Shown piece by piece: positions 42,234 through 51,101 of a DNA stretch of 64,000 nucleotides; the stretch's first letter is position 1, and every line of letters begins with the position of its first letter. The translations under genes and the position numbers were made by a program. Below the pieces are notes generated by a model, which worked only from the letters and a program-made list of their open reading frames with translations, had not been told where the DNA came from and searched no databases. Source of the stretch: Collimonas arenae (lineage in GTDB: Bacteria > Pseudomonadota > Gammaproteobacteria > Burkholderiales > Burkholderiaceae_D); NCBI RefSeq assembly GCF_000786695.1, contig NZ_CP009962.1, positions 4,836,001 to 4,900,000 on the forward strand, given 5' to 3'.

Positions 42234-43735
42234 CGATCTTTGGAAGCCTGTAATTCTTCCTTCCACCGCGCCTGCAACTCCCGCTCCCGCGCGTCAATCA
42301 TGGACTGGTCATAAAACCCTGCATCCGGCGCGTTACGAGCAATCCGCAACTGGTCCAGCGCCGCCGGCACACTCCCCGTCAGCACATAAGACTCCGCCAG
42401 AGCCATGTGCTGCAACGCCCTCTTTCCCTGCGCCGAATACGCCTGGGCCAGCAAATCCTGCACATCCGCATCCTGTCGATACAGCTGCGCCTGTTCGCGC
42501 AAATATTTGGTCGCCTCATCCAAACGCTTGGATGCAATCAGCACCCGTGCATACTGATGCGCCAAGCCGCGCGATAAAGGATATTGCAGCTGCGCTTGTT
42601 CCACCAACTTCAAAGCCTCCGCCTCGCGCTTGGTCGCCAGCATGATTTCTATCCCCAGATCGGTCAGGACCAGGTTCTTTCTGGCTGGCGCGGCTGCAGC
42701 CATAGCCTCTTCCAGCAACGCTTCCGCCTTGCCGTAATCCTCCTGCTTGAAGGCAAGGAAAGCCATACCGTATTTAGCCGCGACGATTTGCTGCTTGGTA
42801 TTTTGCTTCAGCTGCGTCTCGAAGAAAAATTGCGCCTCGCGCCGGCCCAGTTCGGTATCGTCCTGCAGCACCCGCACTCGCGCCCGGATCAACTGGAAAT
42901 CCAGGCTGTCTGCATGCTGCCGATAACGTTGCTCGCGAATGCGCGCTTCGATATCTGCGATGCGTTCGGTGGTGAGCGGATGTGTCAGCAGATACGGCGG
43001 AACCGCATCCGAATAATTACGCGAAGCGGTTTGCAAGCGACCAAAGAACACTACCATACCGCTGGTATCGAAACCGCCCGCATCGAGGATAGAAAGCCCG
43101 ATGCGATCCGCCTCACGCTCGGCGTCGCGGCTGAAATTCAACTGCCGCTGCATCGCCAGGCCCGTGCCACCCATCATCACCGCCGCGCCAGCATCCGGGC
43201 TGCCACGCATTGTCAACAGGCCCAGCAACATTGACGCCAGCGCGATCATCGAATCCTGCTTCTGGCTGCCCACCATGCGTGCAATATGGCGCTGCGCCAC
43301 ATGGCCGATTTCATGCGCCAGCACCGAAGCCAGCTCAGACTCGCTTTGCGCCGCCAGCAACAAACCCGAATGCACCCCGATGAAGCCCCCCGGCAAGGCA
43401 AACGCATTCAAGACCGGATCGCGCACCGCAAAGAAAAAGAAATCAAAACCCGCCTCGCCACGCACGTCCGGCCGAGCGTTGACCAGCGTCCAGCCGAAAT
43501 TGTTCAGGTATTCCAGCAGCGGCGCATCGGTCATGTAATCGGGATCGCGCCGGATATCGTGCATGACTTCCTCGCCAAGCTTGCGCTCCATCAGCGGCGA
43601 TAGCGTTTCGCGTGAGGTGTCGCCTAAAGTCGGCAGGTTTTGCGCAGCCGCTGCCGGTGCGTACGGCAATGTAAAACAGGCGCCGACTAGCGCGATAAAC
43701 AGTATTCGCAGTGGAAATCGCGTTAGTCGAGTCAT
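42230..43735 (-). CDS. M48-family periplasmic metalloprotease with TPR tail (BepA/YfgC-like)
   Basis: The protein has 501 residues from ATG 43735. A signal peptide covers about 1-31. The zinc motif is in LASVLAHEIGHVAQRHIARMVG, with the third ligand in READRIGLSILDAGGFD. The C-terminal half is made of TPR-like helices. E. coli BepA degrades or matures misassembled outer-membrane proteins such as LptD. Here the 5' part of this gene also exists as a decayed duplicate at 45345-45500. Confidence 0.9.
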   Translation of the reverse strand: MTRLTRFPLRILFIALVGACFTLPYAPAAAAQNLPTLGDTSRETLSPLMERKLGEEVMHDIRRDPDYMTDAPLLEYLNNFGWTLVNARPDVRGEAGFDFFFFAVRDPVLNAFALPGGFIGVHSGLLLAAQSESELASVLAHEIGHVAQRHIARMVGSQKQDSMIALASMLLGLLTMRGSPDAGAAVMMGGTGLAMQRQLNFSRDAEREADRIGLSILDAGGFDTSGMVVFFGRLQTASRNYSDAVPPYLLTHPLTTERIADIEARIREQRYRQHADSLDFQLIRARVRVLQDDTELGRREAQFFFETQLKQNTKQQIVAAKYGMAFLAFKQEDYGKAEALLEEAMAAAAPARKNLVLTDLGIEIMLATKREAEALKLVEQAQLQYPLSRGLAHQYARVLIASKRLDEATKYLREQAQLYRQDADVQDLLAQAYSAQGKRALQHMALAESYVLTGSVPAALDQLRIARNAPDAGFYDQSMIDARERELQARWKEELQASKDR

Positions 43736-43816
43736 CAAGTGCTGGCTGGAGTCAAAATCACGATGCTCTGATACTAACAGAGGATAATTGTTCCACATCC
43801 GGCAAGTAGCAGCGCT

Positions 43817-45289
43817 TTAGAAATAACCACCAAGCCAGACCCGCGGACGGTACGCCGGATCCGCATAAATGTCCTTTTGTAGATTTTTTTCTTCGTAGAA
43901 AGGCAAGTTACCGATTTCCGGCCACAAGCCATTGCAGATAAAATAAATCAGCATTACGACGCCGATCAGCCCTCCGATTCGCACAAGCGGAGACAAACGC
44001 ATTGCAGTCACCACTTTTACTGGCGTCATCGCAGCGGTCCACCCCCAGGCACAACCAACGTACAAGACAATCCACAATTGGCTGGTCGGCATGACAATCA
44101 ACCCCGACACCAAGCCATCGACCAGAATCGCCACAGCGGTAGTCAGCAGTGCAGCAAGCGTTAAATGGCTTTTGCTGTCTATAGGTTCCAGGTGCTTACG
44201 CACCGCCAGCAACTTCTTAAATCCAAGCGCAATGGCTGTTATCAGGCAAAGCAAAGCTGGGACACCCCATTCAGAAGCAATCTGCAGCACCCAGTTATGG
44301 GGGTGTGCGCCAATCTGCGCGTCGCGACTGTAATGCGCAAAGTGCAAGGGTCCAGCCCCCAGCCAAGGATAGGCTAGCGTCATCTCCCATGCGCGTACCC
44401 ATAACCTCCAACGACTGGAACTGGGATTTTCAATGGTGCGGTCGAGCACCGAAAATAAAAAACCGAACGGTTGCAAGCCCAGCGAAAGTGGCACAAGCAC
44501 GTAGAACAAGAAATATAAACCCAAGCCAGTCATCGCCGTCCACAGTATCTGCCTGCACCATGGAAAGGCCGCTTTTCTGAGATAAAACAAAGTCACGCAA
44601 ATACCGGCAAGTACGCCAATAAAAGTTCCACGGCTGGCAGATAAAAAAAGAAGTGTCCACCATATCGAGGCAACGCCCCAGGCAAACATTTTTTTCCCTC
44701 CACCATCAACGCGACTACTCCATAGGCACAGAAGTGGCAAAGTAATCGTTTGAACGTGGTTAAAAAAGCGGTAATTATTAAATCCGAAGATTAGCCCTCC
44801 ATTCGACGGCTGTCGGCCTGTCGCTATGATGGCTATGTATATGACGATTTCGACGAAAATATAGAAGGTGCATCCTATGCCGCACAATCGCAATATCTGA
44901 TCAAAAAGGGCATCACTCTCGCGAGCCACCTCGCGCGCGATTATGTAGGACATCCCGAATAACGACAGGGAATTTGCCCATTCAAAAAGAGCGTGTCGCA
45001 TTGAATAGGCAAACAGACTGGAAACCAAGCCGAGTGCAAAAAAAATGACGAGCAAGCAGATCAAGCGAATATTGCCGGACCAGTTGACCGATATATTTCT
45101 CGCCAGGTAGAGCGCAAAGACAATAATCGCTGCTGTCGAACAGAAAATTTCGATAATGCGCTGATTGTCATGAAAACCGGCGCCAGGAACTAATGGGAAG
45201 AACAACAACGGGCTGAACAATACCGCGAATACAACCAGATATGCAACAGAAAAAGTGGGAAGAGACCGGCGATACCTCAGGGCATCCAT
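43817..45289 (-). CDS. O-antigen ligase / protein O-oligosaccharyltransferase family membrane protein
   Basis: A 490-residue protein with about eleven membrane helices and one large loop typical of the Wzy_C superfamily. Family text includes LSASRGTFIGVLAG, NPSSSRWRLWVRAWEMTLAYPWLGAGPLHFAHYS and GAHPHNWVLQIASEWG. The HPHN motif is shared by WaaL ligases and PglL-type oligosaccharyltransferases, so the two cannot be told apart here. A pilin gene lies 0.9 kb away, which leaves pilin glycosylation possible. It is flanked on both sides by related sequence from the M48 gene region, which suggests later insertion. Codon use is A/T-richer than the neighbours. Confidence 0.82.
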   Translation of the reverse strand: MDALRYRRSLPTFSVAYLVVFAVLFSPLLFFPLVPGAGFHDNQRIIEIFCSTAAIIVFALYLARNISVNWSGNIRLICLLVIFFALGLVSSLFAYSMRHALFEWANSLSLFGMSYIIAREVARESDALFDQILRLCGIGCTFYIFVEIVIYIAIIATGRQPSNGGLIFGFNNYRFFNHVQTITLPLLCLWSSRVDGGGKKMFAWGVASIWWTLLFLSASRGTFIGVLAGICVTLFYLRKAAFPWCRQILWTAMTGLGLYFLFYVLVPLSLGLQPFGFLFSVLDRTIENPSSSRWRLWVRAWEMTLAYPWLGAGPLHFAHYSRDAQIGAHPHNWVLQIASEWGVPALLCLITAIALGFKKLLAVRKHLEPIDSKSHLTLAALLTTAVAILVDGLVSGLIVMPTSQLWIVLYVGCAWGWTAAMTPVKVVTAMRLSPLVRIGGLIGVVMLIYFICNGLWPEIGNLPFYEEKNLQKDIYADPAYRPRVWLGGYF

Positions 45290-45344
45290 TTTTTCCTAAC
45301 CAATTACGTTACTCACATGGTGCTTTTTTTAGGCGAAAAACTGC

Positions 45345-45500
45345 GAGCCGGCTTCATGCGCCGGCAACCAACCCGAATGAATACTGATAAAACCGACCTC
45401 GCCACGTACTTCCGACCGCGCGGCCACCAGCGTCAAAAAGTGCAATGCTATGATACTAACAGAGGATAATTGCCCCATATCCATATTCAGCAAGTGACGC
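45345..45500 (-). pseudogene. Decayed partial copy of the M48 protease 5' region
   Basis: 45362-45436 matches the M48 gene at 43361-43490 with an internal deletion of about 55 bases (shared blocks AACCCGAATG, CCTCGCCACG and ACCAGCGTC). After a second, larger deletion 45443-45498 matches the gene's upstream region 43772-43810 (shared block TGATACTAACAGAGGATAAT). The reading frame is destroyed. Together with the intact copy it brackets the ligase gene as a direct repeat. Confidence 0.75.
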
Positions 45501-45556
45501 CGAACAAAAGCAAATCAAAAGCTAGTCTGACTACATTATTTTCAGAAAATATCACC

Positions 45557-46054
45557 ATGACCAACAAAACCCCAGCATCCACCAACCTGACTCATTTCGA
45601 CGCATCCGGCCAGGCCCACATGGTCGATGTGGGTAGCAAAAATGACACGCACCGCATCGCAGTCGCCAGCGGCTGTATCCGTATGAAAGCTGAAACGCTG
45701 GCCTTGATACAGTCTGGCACGGCAAAGAAAGGCGACGTGCTTGGAATCGCACGTATTGCCGCCATCATGGCGACCAAGCGCACCAGCGATCTGATTCCTT
45801 TGTGCCATCCTTTGGCGCTGACGCGGGTTACTGTCGATTTCAGTATTGATGAAGGCAATTCCAGCATCACCTGCAACGCACAGGCGGAAACCGTGGGCAA
45901 GACCGGAGTTGAGATGGAAGCACTAACCGCGGTCCAGATCGGCTTGCTTACGATTTACGATATGTGCAAGGCGGTGGATCGGGGAATGGTGATTACCGAT
46001 GTGAGGGTGATGGAAAAACATGGCGGCAAGTCGGGGGACTGGACTGCTGAATAA
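45557..46054 (+). CDS. moaC: Cyclic pyranopterin monophosphate synthase
   Basis: The protein has 165 residues from ATG 45557 ([28 protein letters not shown]). It has the MoaC landmarks [69 protein letters not shown] and MEKHGGKSG. It converts the MoaA product to cPMP in molybdenum cofactor synthesis. The upstream frame is open further but lies in the duplicated region. No other moa gene is in the window. Confidence 0.96.
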   Translation: MTNKTPASTNLTHFDASGQAHMVDVGSKNDTHRIAVASGCIRMKAETLALIQSGTAKKGDVLGIARIAAIMATKRTSDLIPLCHPLALTRVTVDFSIDEGNSSITCNAQAETVGKTGVEMEALTAVQIGLLTIYDMCKAVDRGMVITDVRVMEKHGGKSGDWTAE

Positions 46055-46065
46055 CGGTGACACAA

Positions 46066-46096
46066 AATACCGCTCAGTAATTAACTGAGCGGTATT
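46066..46096. terminator. Perfect stem-loop after moaC
   Basis: AATACCGCTCAGT (46066-46078) and its exact inverted copy (46084-46096) enclose a 5-base loop, 12 bases after moaC. There is no long T run, so terminator activity is likely but not certain. Confidence 0.6.
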
Positions 46097-46185
46097 ACCA
46101 CAAATCAAGTATTTTAAAAACTCAATTCTGTGGTTTTTCTACGGTGTGAGTAGGAGATCACACTTCCCTACCCAGTCAATTCACA

Positions 46186-46650
46186 TTAGCATTTAAGGCC
46201 ACGCTTACCTGCGTCACAGGCAGTTCCTGTCATATTCCAGGTCAGGTTGCTGCCGCTTGTACCAACGAGTGGTGTTAAAACGAGGGCATCCGCTGTTCCA
46301 CTAGCATCGGTTGCCTCCAATGTTGCAGTAATTACACCATCCGTGATTGAAGCAATAGCCGTGACATATTTTGGAAGAGGATCAGCAGCGGTACCGGCTG
46401 GAATAGCTGGGATACCATTTGCGCCAGCACTACAACCAACGAGCGTTCCAGTTTCTTGTGAACACATTCCAACTGCTGTTTTAAAACTATCCAATCCTGT
46501 CAGGCCACCAGCAGCTTTGGCGCGTTGGGTGTAATTTTGATATTGCGGAATAGCAACAGCAGCCAAAATTCCGATAATCGCAACAACGATCATCAATTCG
46601 ATCAGGGTAAAACCGCGCTGTGCGCGCTTAATCATTTTCATCGATTTCAT
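46186..46650 (-). CDS. pilA: Type IV pilin (PilA-like major pilin)
   Basis: A 154-residue protein with a short charged leader cut after Gly13 (QRG then [20 protein letters not shown]). The mature Glu5 (residue 18) needed for assembly is present. The C-terminal Cys145-Cys154 pair can form the usual D-region loop, here only eight residues between; two further cysteines lie near 62-73. Low-charge Thr/Ala-rich head. It is controlled by a sigma-54 promoter (46697-46713). No other pil gene is in the window. Confidence 0.94.
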   Translation of the reverse strand: MKSMKMIKRAQRGFTLIELMIVVAIIGILAAVAIPQYQNYTQRAKAAGGLTGLDSFKTAVGMCSQETGTLVGCSAGANGIPAIPAGTAADPLPKYVTAIASITDGVITATLEATDASGTADALVLTPLVGTSGSNLTWNMTGTACDAGKRGLKC

Positions 46651-46696
46651 TTGTTTCTCCAGTTAATAAAAGGGGGCTTCACTGCACAGGACATAC

Positions 46697-46713
46697 AGCA
46701 ATGTCTGTGCCAG
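46697..46713 (-). promoter_or_regulatory. Sigma-54 promoter of pilA
   Basis: The minus strand reads CTGGCACAGACATTGCT, with the GG of the -24 and GC of the -12 elements at the correct spacing (consensus TGGCAC-N5-TTGCW). The start point would fall about 35 bases before the pilA ATG. This fits PilS/PilR control known for pilin genes. Confidence 0.9.
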
Positions 46714-46783
46714 TTGAAAATCGCGTTTTTTAAAGTCTGACATCTAGAAAAGTGAGGAAATTTGGCAGATTTCTTGTTACCCG

Positions 46784-46800
46784 ATGACAAATTTTGTCAT
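46784..46800. promoter_or_regulatory. Palindrome upstream of the pilA promoter (candidate activator site)
   Basis: ATGACAAATTTTGTCAT has perfect 8-base arms around one central base and lies about 75 bases upstream of the -24 element, the usual distance for a sigma-54 enhancer. Assignment to PilR is inferred. The rest of the gap to 47044 holds no gene, only a small TTACCGC/GCGGTAA hairpin (46879-46897) and a short direct repeat (46965-46977, 46992-47004). Confidence 0.55.
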
Positions 46801-47044
46801 AAAGAAACTACATTGCCTCACGATATATCGCGAATCTGGCATACCGTCCAAGGTCATCTTGCCAAATGCTAGCAAGTATTACCGCCTATCGCGGTAACTG
46901 GAATTGGCTACAGACTTAAAATCCAGATTGAGTCCATGTAACAGGGACAAGCCTCATGAAATAGTTGAATAATGCGAAATTTTGTACACTACTGAACAAT
47001 GCGAGCGCGGGGAAAGAAGTTCAGCACAAACGGCCAACAAACGC

Positions 47045-47647
47045 TTAAGCCGATTTCCAGGAAAAACGCATGAGCGTCCCTGCGATGTCTATTACATCAT
47101 CATCCTTCAGAGCTCGTGCTCCTGCACTCAACGGCGTATCGTTGACCCGCGTATAGGTTTGCCCTTCGACATGTGTCAATTCGTAGCCATGTGGCCGGCG
47201 TGTGACGATCGCCACTTGAATCCCAGGGCGCCCAATAGTAGTCAGCACCTTGGTCAGCAACATTTCCTTACCCGCACTAGGCCCGTCCAGCACAGTAATC
47301 GTGGCATCCGGACGCGGCACCGGGAACATCTTCGGCCGGTTATCCTTGATTTCCTCATCTGTATCGACCTGGTACAGCAATTTGTACCTGGCCATCTGGA
47401 TAACATCGTTGTGCTGCAAGAAATGTTTGGTGACCGGATGGCCGTTGACCTGGGTGCCGTTGGTGCTGTTGAGGTCTTCCAGAAACGAGTCGTTATAGAT
47501 AGTAATGATGACAGCGTGCTCGCCGCTGATGGCAAGATTGTCAATGACCAGGTCATTGTGGGCGCGGCGACCGATGGTGGTGCGCTCTTTGGTGAGCGTC
47601 ATCTCTTGTATTACGGTGCCGCCTTTGGTCAGGATGATCTTCGCCAT
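47045..47647 (-). CDS. FHA-domain protein
   Basis: A 200-residue protein. The N-terminal FHA domain (about 20-95) has the phosphothreonine-binding residues in TIGRRAHNDLVIDN, SGEHA and FLEDLNSTNGTQVNG. A second FHA-like half follows with TTIGRPGIQVAIVTRRPHGYEL and TRVNDTPL. It has no catalytic part. It lies downstream of the PP2C phosphatase gene in the same direction with 234 bases between. It is expected to read Ser/Thr phosphorylation set by a kinase encoded elsewhere. Confidence 0.87.
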   Translation of the reverse strand: MAKIILTKGGTVIQEMTLTKERTTIGRRAHNDLVIDNLAISGEHAVIITIYNDSFLEDLNSTNGTQVNGHPVTKHFLQHNDVIQMARYKLLYQVDTDEEIKDNRPKMFPVPRPDATITVLDGPSAGKEMLLTKVLTTIGRPGIQVAIVTRRPHGYELTHVEGQTYTRVNDTPLSAGARALKDDDVIDIAGTLMRFSWKSA

Positions 47648-47881
47648 TCCTATCTCTCTCGGGTAACGCTATCTGTCAGTTATTAAAACAATACCGCACA
47701 TCGGCTCACGGCTATTGGTGTTGGCGTTGGTCAAACATTGCAAGCATCGGATTTAACAAGATTTAACAAACCCCTAGTTTAATGTTGTTTTAGGGAAATC
47801 GTACTCAAAATTCGGGATTTATGTTGCGGGCTTGGCTGTCGCTTCGCCTGTAGCCAGCTGCTGGCAATCTAGCAACCGGGT

Positions 47882-48658
47882 CTATTCGTTTTCCGCCACC
47901 CTGATCAGGATCACCGATACATTATCCTGTCCGCCCGACTGGTTGGCAGCATTGATAAGCATGGTGCATGCCATCTTGAGATCGCCCTGTGCGTCGCTGA
48001 TGATGTTGCTGATATCGCCGTCGCCAATGCGGTCCGACAAGCCGTCTGAACACAACAGATAAAGATCGCCAGCCTGGACGTCATGCTGATGGACTTCCAC
48101 TACCAGCTGATAGTCGATACCGACTGCGCGCGTGACGATATTGCGGTTGAGAGCAAATTGCGCATCCTCGGCGCGGATCAGGCCGGCATCAATCTGTTCT
48201 TGCAGTAAGGAGTGATCTCGCGTCAGCTGTTCCAGCAAGCCGTCGCGGATACGGTAGGCGCGGGAGTCGCCGACGTGGGCGATGCTGACACTGCCTTCCG
48301 GCTGGAACCATGCCACCACCAGGGTGGTGCCCATGCCGCGGTATTCCGGCTCGCGACGGGCGGCGTTGATGATAGTGCTGTTGGCTTGACGCACGGCTTG
48401 CATCAGCCACAGACGGGTCGGCATTTCGTCTTCCGGCTTTTGCAGACGGCGGTATTCCTGCAACTGGCTTTCGATTTCTTCCTGGATGGCGACGGTGGCG
48501 ATGCTGCTGGCGACTTCACCGGCGTTGTAACCGCCCATGCCGTCGGCCAAAATCGCCAACTGCAAGGCAGCATCGACGACGACGGTGTCTTCGTTTTGTA
48601 CTCGCACCATGCCAATATCCGTTTTGGCGGCAAACTCAAGCGGCATATGTCGGGACAT
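47882..48658 (-). CDS. PP2C-type serine/threonine protein phosphatase
   Basis: A 258-residue soluble protein with the metal motifs KTDIGMVRVQNEDTV, ILADGMGGYNAGEVAS, VAHVGDSRAYRI, LTRDHS and LLCSDGLSDRI..QSGGQDNVSVILI. This is the Stp/PrpC/PppA type. It reverses Hanks-type kinase phosphorylation. Together with the FHA gene it looks like part of a phospho-signalling module, but no kinase or type VI secretion gene is adjacent. Confidence 0.92.
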   Translation of the reverse strand: MSRHMPLEFAAKTDIGMVRVQNEDTVVVDAALQLAILADGMGGYNAGEVASSIATVAIQEEIESQLQEYRRLQKPEDEMPTRLWLMQAVRQANSTIINAARREPEYRGMGTTLVVAWFQPEGSVSIAHVGDSRAYRIRDGLLEQLTRDHSLLQEQIDAGLIRAEDAQFALNRNIVTRAVGIDYQLVVEVHQHDVQAGDLYLLCSDGLSDRIGDGDISNIISDAQGDLKMACTMLINAANQSGGQDNVSVILIRVAENE

Positions 48659-48814
48659 TCAGAGTTTCGGTGAGAAAAATAGGACAAATTAGGCGATTGC
48701 CGGATTACAAGCATTTTCCTTGGTTCTGCTAGGCACGGCAAGACAAATTGCTGTCTCTGCAATGGCCTGCCATCAGGATGCCACAGCTGCGAAAAAGATG
48801 TGATTGAGTATAAA

Positions 48815-48839
48815 TAAAAAAGGGAGCCATGGCTCCCTT
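48815..48839 (-). terminator. Terminator of the sucCD unit
   Basis: The 9-base arms AAGGGAGCC and GGCTCCCTT around AT are followed on the minus strand by a T run. It lies beyond the palindromic element that follows sucD. Confidence 0.82.
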
Positions 48840-48863
48840 GCTTCAGTCTGCACTCCGTTGCCC

Positions 48864-48925
48864 GTTAAGTGGGGTCAGAGTAATTTTCGCAAAGATCGCG
48901 AAAAAAAATTCTGACCCCACTTAAC
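48864..48925. repeat. REP/RAYT-type palindrome (GTGGGGTCAG family)
   Basis: GTTAAGTGGGGTCAG (48864-48878) and its exact inverted copy (48911-48925) are joined by a further imperfect stem of TTTTCGC and GCGAAAA. Hairpins with the core GTGGGGTCAGA..TCTGACCCCAC are a widespread family linked to REP-associated tyrosine transposases. No such transposase is in the window. It lies in the 3' untranslated region of sucD. Confidence 0.75.
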
Positions 48926-48951
48926 TGCGCCGGATGCCGATTTGACGAAAA

Positions 48952-49833
48952 TTACAGCATTGCTTTCAACAGACGCGCCATTTCCGATGGATTCTTGGTG
49001 GTGGTGATGCCGCATGCTTCCATGATGTCCAGCTTGGCTTGCGCAGTGTCGGCGCCACCGGAAATCAACGCACCGGCGTGGCCCATGCGCTTGCCTGGAG
49101 GAGCTGTAACGCCAGCGATGAAGCTGACCACCGGCTTCTTCATGTTGTCCTTGATCCAGTAAGCAGCATTGGCTTCGTCCGGACCGCCGATTTCGCCGAT
49201 CATGATGACTGCATCGGTGTCAGGATCATCGTTGAACATCTTCATGATGTCGATGTGCTTTAAGCCGTTGATCGGATCGCCGCCGATACCGACTGCAGAC
49301 GACTGGCCCAGGCCCAGTGCGGTCAACTGACCGACTGCTTCATAAGTCAGGGTACCGGAGCGGGATACCACGCCGATACGGCCTTTCTTGTGGATATGGC
49401 CCGGCATGATGCCGATCTTGATTTCGTCTGGTGTGATCAGACCTGGGCAGTTAGGGCCTAGCAGCAAAGTCTTGCTGCCGGCTTTTGCCATGCGGTCTTT
49501 CAACGCCAGCATGTCGCGTACTGGAATGCCTTCGGTGATGCAGATGGCCAGGTCGAGTTCGGCTTCGACGGCTTCCCAGATTGCTGCTGCTGCGCCTGCT
49601 GGCGGAACATAGATTACCGAGACGTTGGCGCCGGTGGCGGCCTTGGCTTCGGAAACGTTAGCGAAAATCGGAATGCCTTCGAAATCCTCACCGGCTTTTT
49701 TCGGATTCACGCCGGCGACAAAAGCGTTCTTGCCGTTTGCGTAATCGCGGCAGCCGCGGGTGTGGAATTGGCCGGTCTTGCCGGTGATGCCTTGGGTGAC
49801 GACTTTAGTGTCTTTGTTGATCAGGATCGACAT
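48952..49833 (-). CDS. sucD: Succinyl-CoA synthetase alpha subunit
   Basis: The protein has 293 residues. The CoA-binding N-terminus is VVTQGITGKTGQFHTRGCRDYANGKNAFVAGVNPKKAG, and the active-site histidine region is GKRMGHAGALISGG. With SucC it makes ATP or GTP from succinyl-CoA in the TCA cycle. Nineteen bases separate it from sucC. Confidence 0.97.
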   Translation of the reverse strand: MSILINKDTKVVTQGITGKTGQFHTRGCRDYANGKNAFVAGVNPKKAGEDFEGIPIFANVSEAKAATGANVSVIYVPPAGAAAAIWEAVEAELDLAICITEGIPVRDMLALKDRMAKAGSKTLLLGPNCPGLITPDEIKIGIMPGHIHKKGRIGVVSRSGTLTYEAVGQLTALGLGQSSAVGIGGDPINGLKHIDIMKMFNDDPDTDAVIMIGEIGGPDEANAAYWIKDNMKKPVVSFIAGVTAPPGKRMGHAGALISGGADTAQAKLDIMEACGITTTKNPSEMARLLKAML

Positions 49834-49852
49834 AGTTGTTCCTTGTTATTTA

Positions 49853-51019
49853 TTACTTACCGTTGGCAGCAGCAACAACCTTCTGCGCCGCCTCTTCCAT
49901 GCTGTCCGCCGAGATGATCGGCAGGCCGGATTCGGCCAGCAATTTCTTGCCGATTTCTTCGTTGGTGCCCTTCATGCGGACGACCAGCGGAACTGTCAGG
50001 GAAACGGCCTTGGATGCAGCGATCACGCCTTCGGCGATAACGTCGCAGCGCATGATGCCGCCGAAAATGTTGACTAGGATAGCTTTCAGGCCTGGGTTCT
50101 TCAGCATGATCTTGAATGCTTCAGTCACTTTCTCAGTCGTGGCGCCGCCGCCGACGTCGAGGAAGTTGGCAGGCTCGCCGCCGAACAGCTTGATGGTGTC
50201 CATGGTCGCCATGGCCAGACCGGCGCCGTTCACCAGGCAACCGATGTTACCGTCGAGCGAGATGTAGGCCAGGTCGAACTTGGAAGCTTCGATTTCAGCG
50301 GCATCCTCTTCGTCCAGATCGCGATAAGCAACGATTTCCGGATGACGGTACAGCGCGTTAGGATCGAAATTGAACTTGGCGTCCAGTGCGATGACCTTGC
50401 CGGAACCGGTGACGATCAACGGGTTGATTTCGGCCAGCGAGCAATCGGTATCCCAATATGCCTTGTACAGACCTTGCAATTGGGTACGTGCGTCAGCGAT
50501 GGAACCTGCGGGTACGCCGATCAGGGTCGAAATGCTGTCTGCATCAGCGTCGGTCAGGCCGGTAGCCGGATCGATGATGACTTGATGAATTTTTTCAGGA
50601 TGGCTGGCAGCAACTTCTTCGATGTCCATGCCACCTTCGCTGGATGCCATCAGCACCACGCGCTGGCTGACGCGGTCGGTAACCATACTGACGTACAGTT
50701 CTTGCTTGATGTCGGCGCCTTCTTCGATCAGCAGGCGACGAACCTTCTGGCCTTCAGGTCCGGTCTGATGTGTAACCAGCTGCATGCCCAGGATCTGGTT
50801 GGCGTATTCACGCACTTGTTCCAGCGACTTGGCAACCTTCACGCCGCCGCCCTTGCCGCGACCACCAGCGTGAATCTGGGCTTTGACGACCCAGACCGAA
50901 CCGCCAAGCGTTTCGGCTGCCTTGACCGCGTCATCGACGCTCAGGCACGGGATGCCACGCGGTGTTGTTACTCCAAACTGGCGGAGAATTTCTTTACCCT
51001 GATACTCATGGATTTTCAT
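49853..51019 (-). CDS. sucC: Succinyl-CoA synthetase beta subunit
   Basis: A 388-residue ATP-grasp protein starting [25 protein letters not shown], with [37 protein letters not shown] and [16 protein letters not shown]. It has the normal length of the family. It is the first gene of the sucCD unit. Confidence 0.97.
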   Translation of the reverse strand: MKIHEYQGKEILRQFGVTTPRGIPCLSVDDAVKAAETLGGSVWVVKAQIHAGGRGKGGGVKVAKSLEQVREYANQILGMQLVTHQTGPEGQKVRRLLIEEGADIKQELYVSMVTDRVSQRVVLMASSEGGMDIEEVAASHPEKIHQVIIDPATGLTDADADSISTLIGVPAGSIADARTQLQGLYKAYWDTDCSLAEINPLIVTGSGKVIALDAKFNFDPNALYRHPEIVAYRDLDEEDAAEIEASKFDLAYISLDGNIGCLVNGAGLAMATMDTIKLFGGEPANFLDVGGGATTEKVTEAFKIMLKNPGLKAILVNIFGGIMRCDVIAEGVIAASKAVSLTVPLVVRMKGTNEEIGKKLLAESGLPIISADSMEEAAQKVVAAANGK

Positions 51020-51101
51020 GCGAGCTTCCCTTCTGACACTTAATTAAATGAAATTGCTTGGTTGGATACTAACGAAAGAAAATAAGTGCGTTTAATGACG
51101 G

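Noticed and set aside
45470..45556. A 29-residue N-terminal extension of MoaC
   Set aside because: It falls in the duplicated protease upstream sequence and exceeds the family length.
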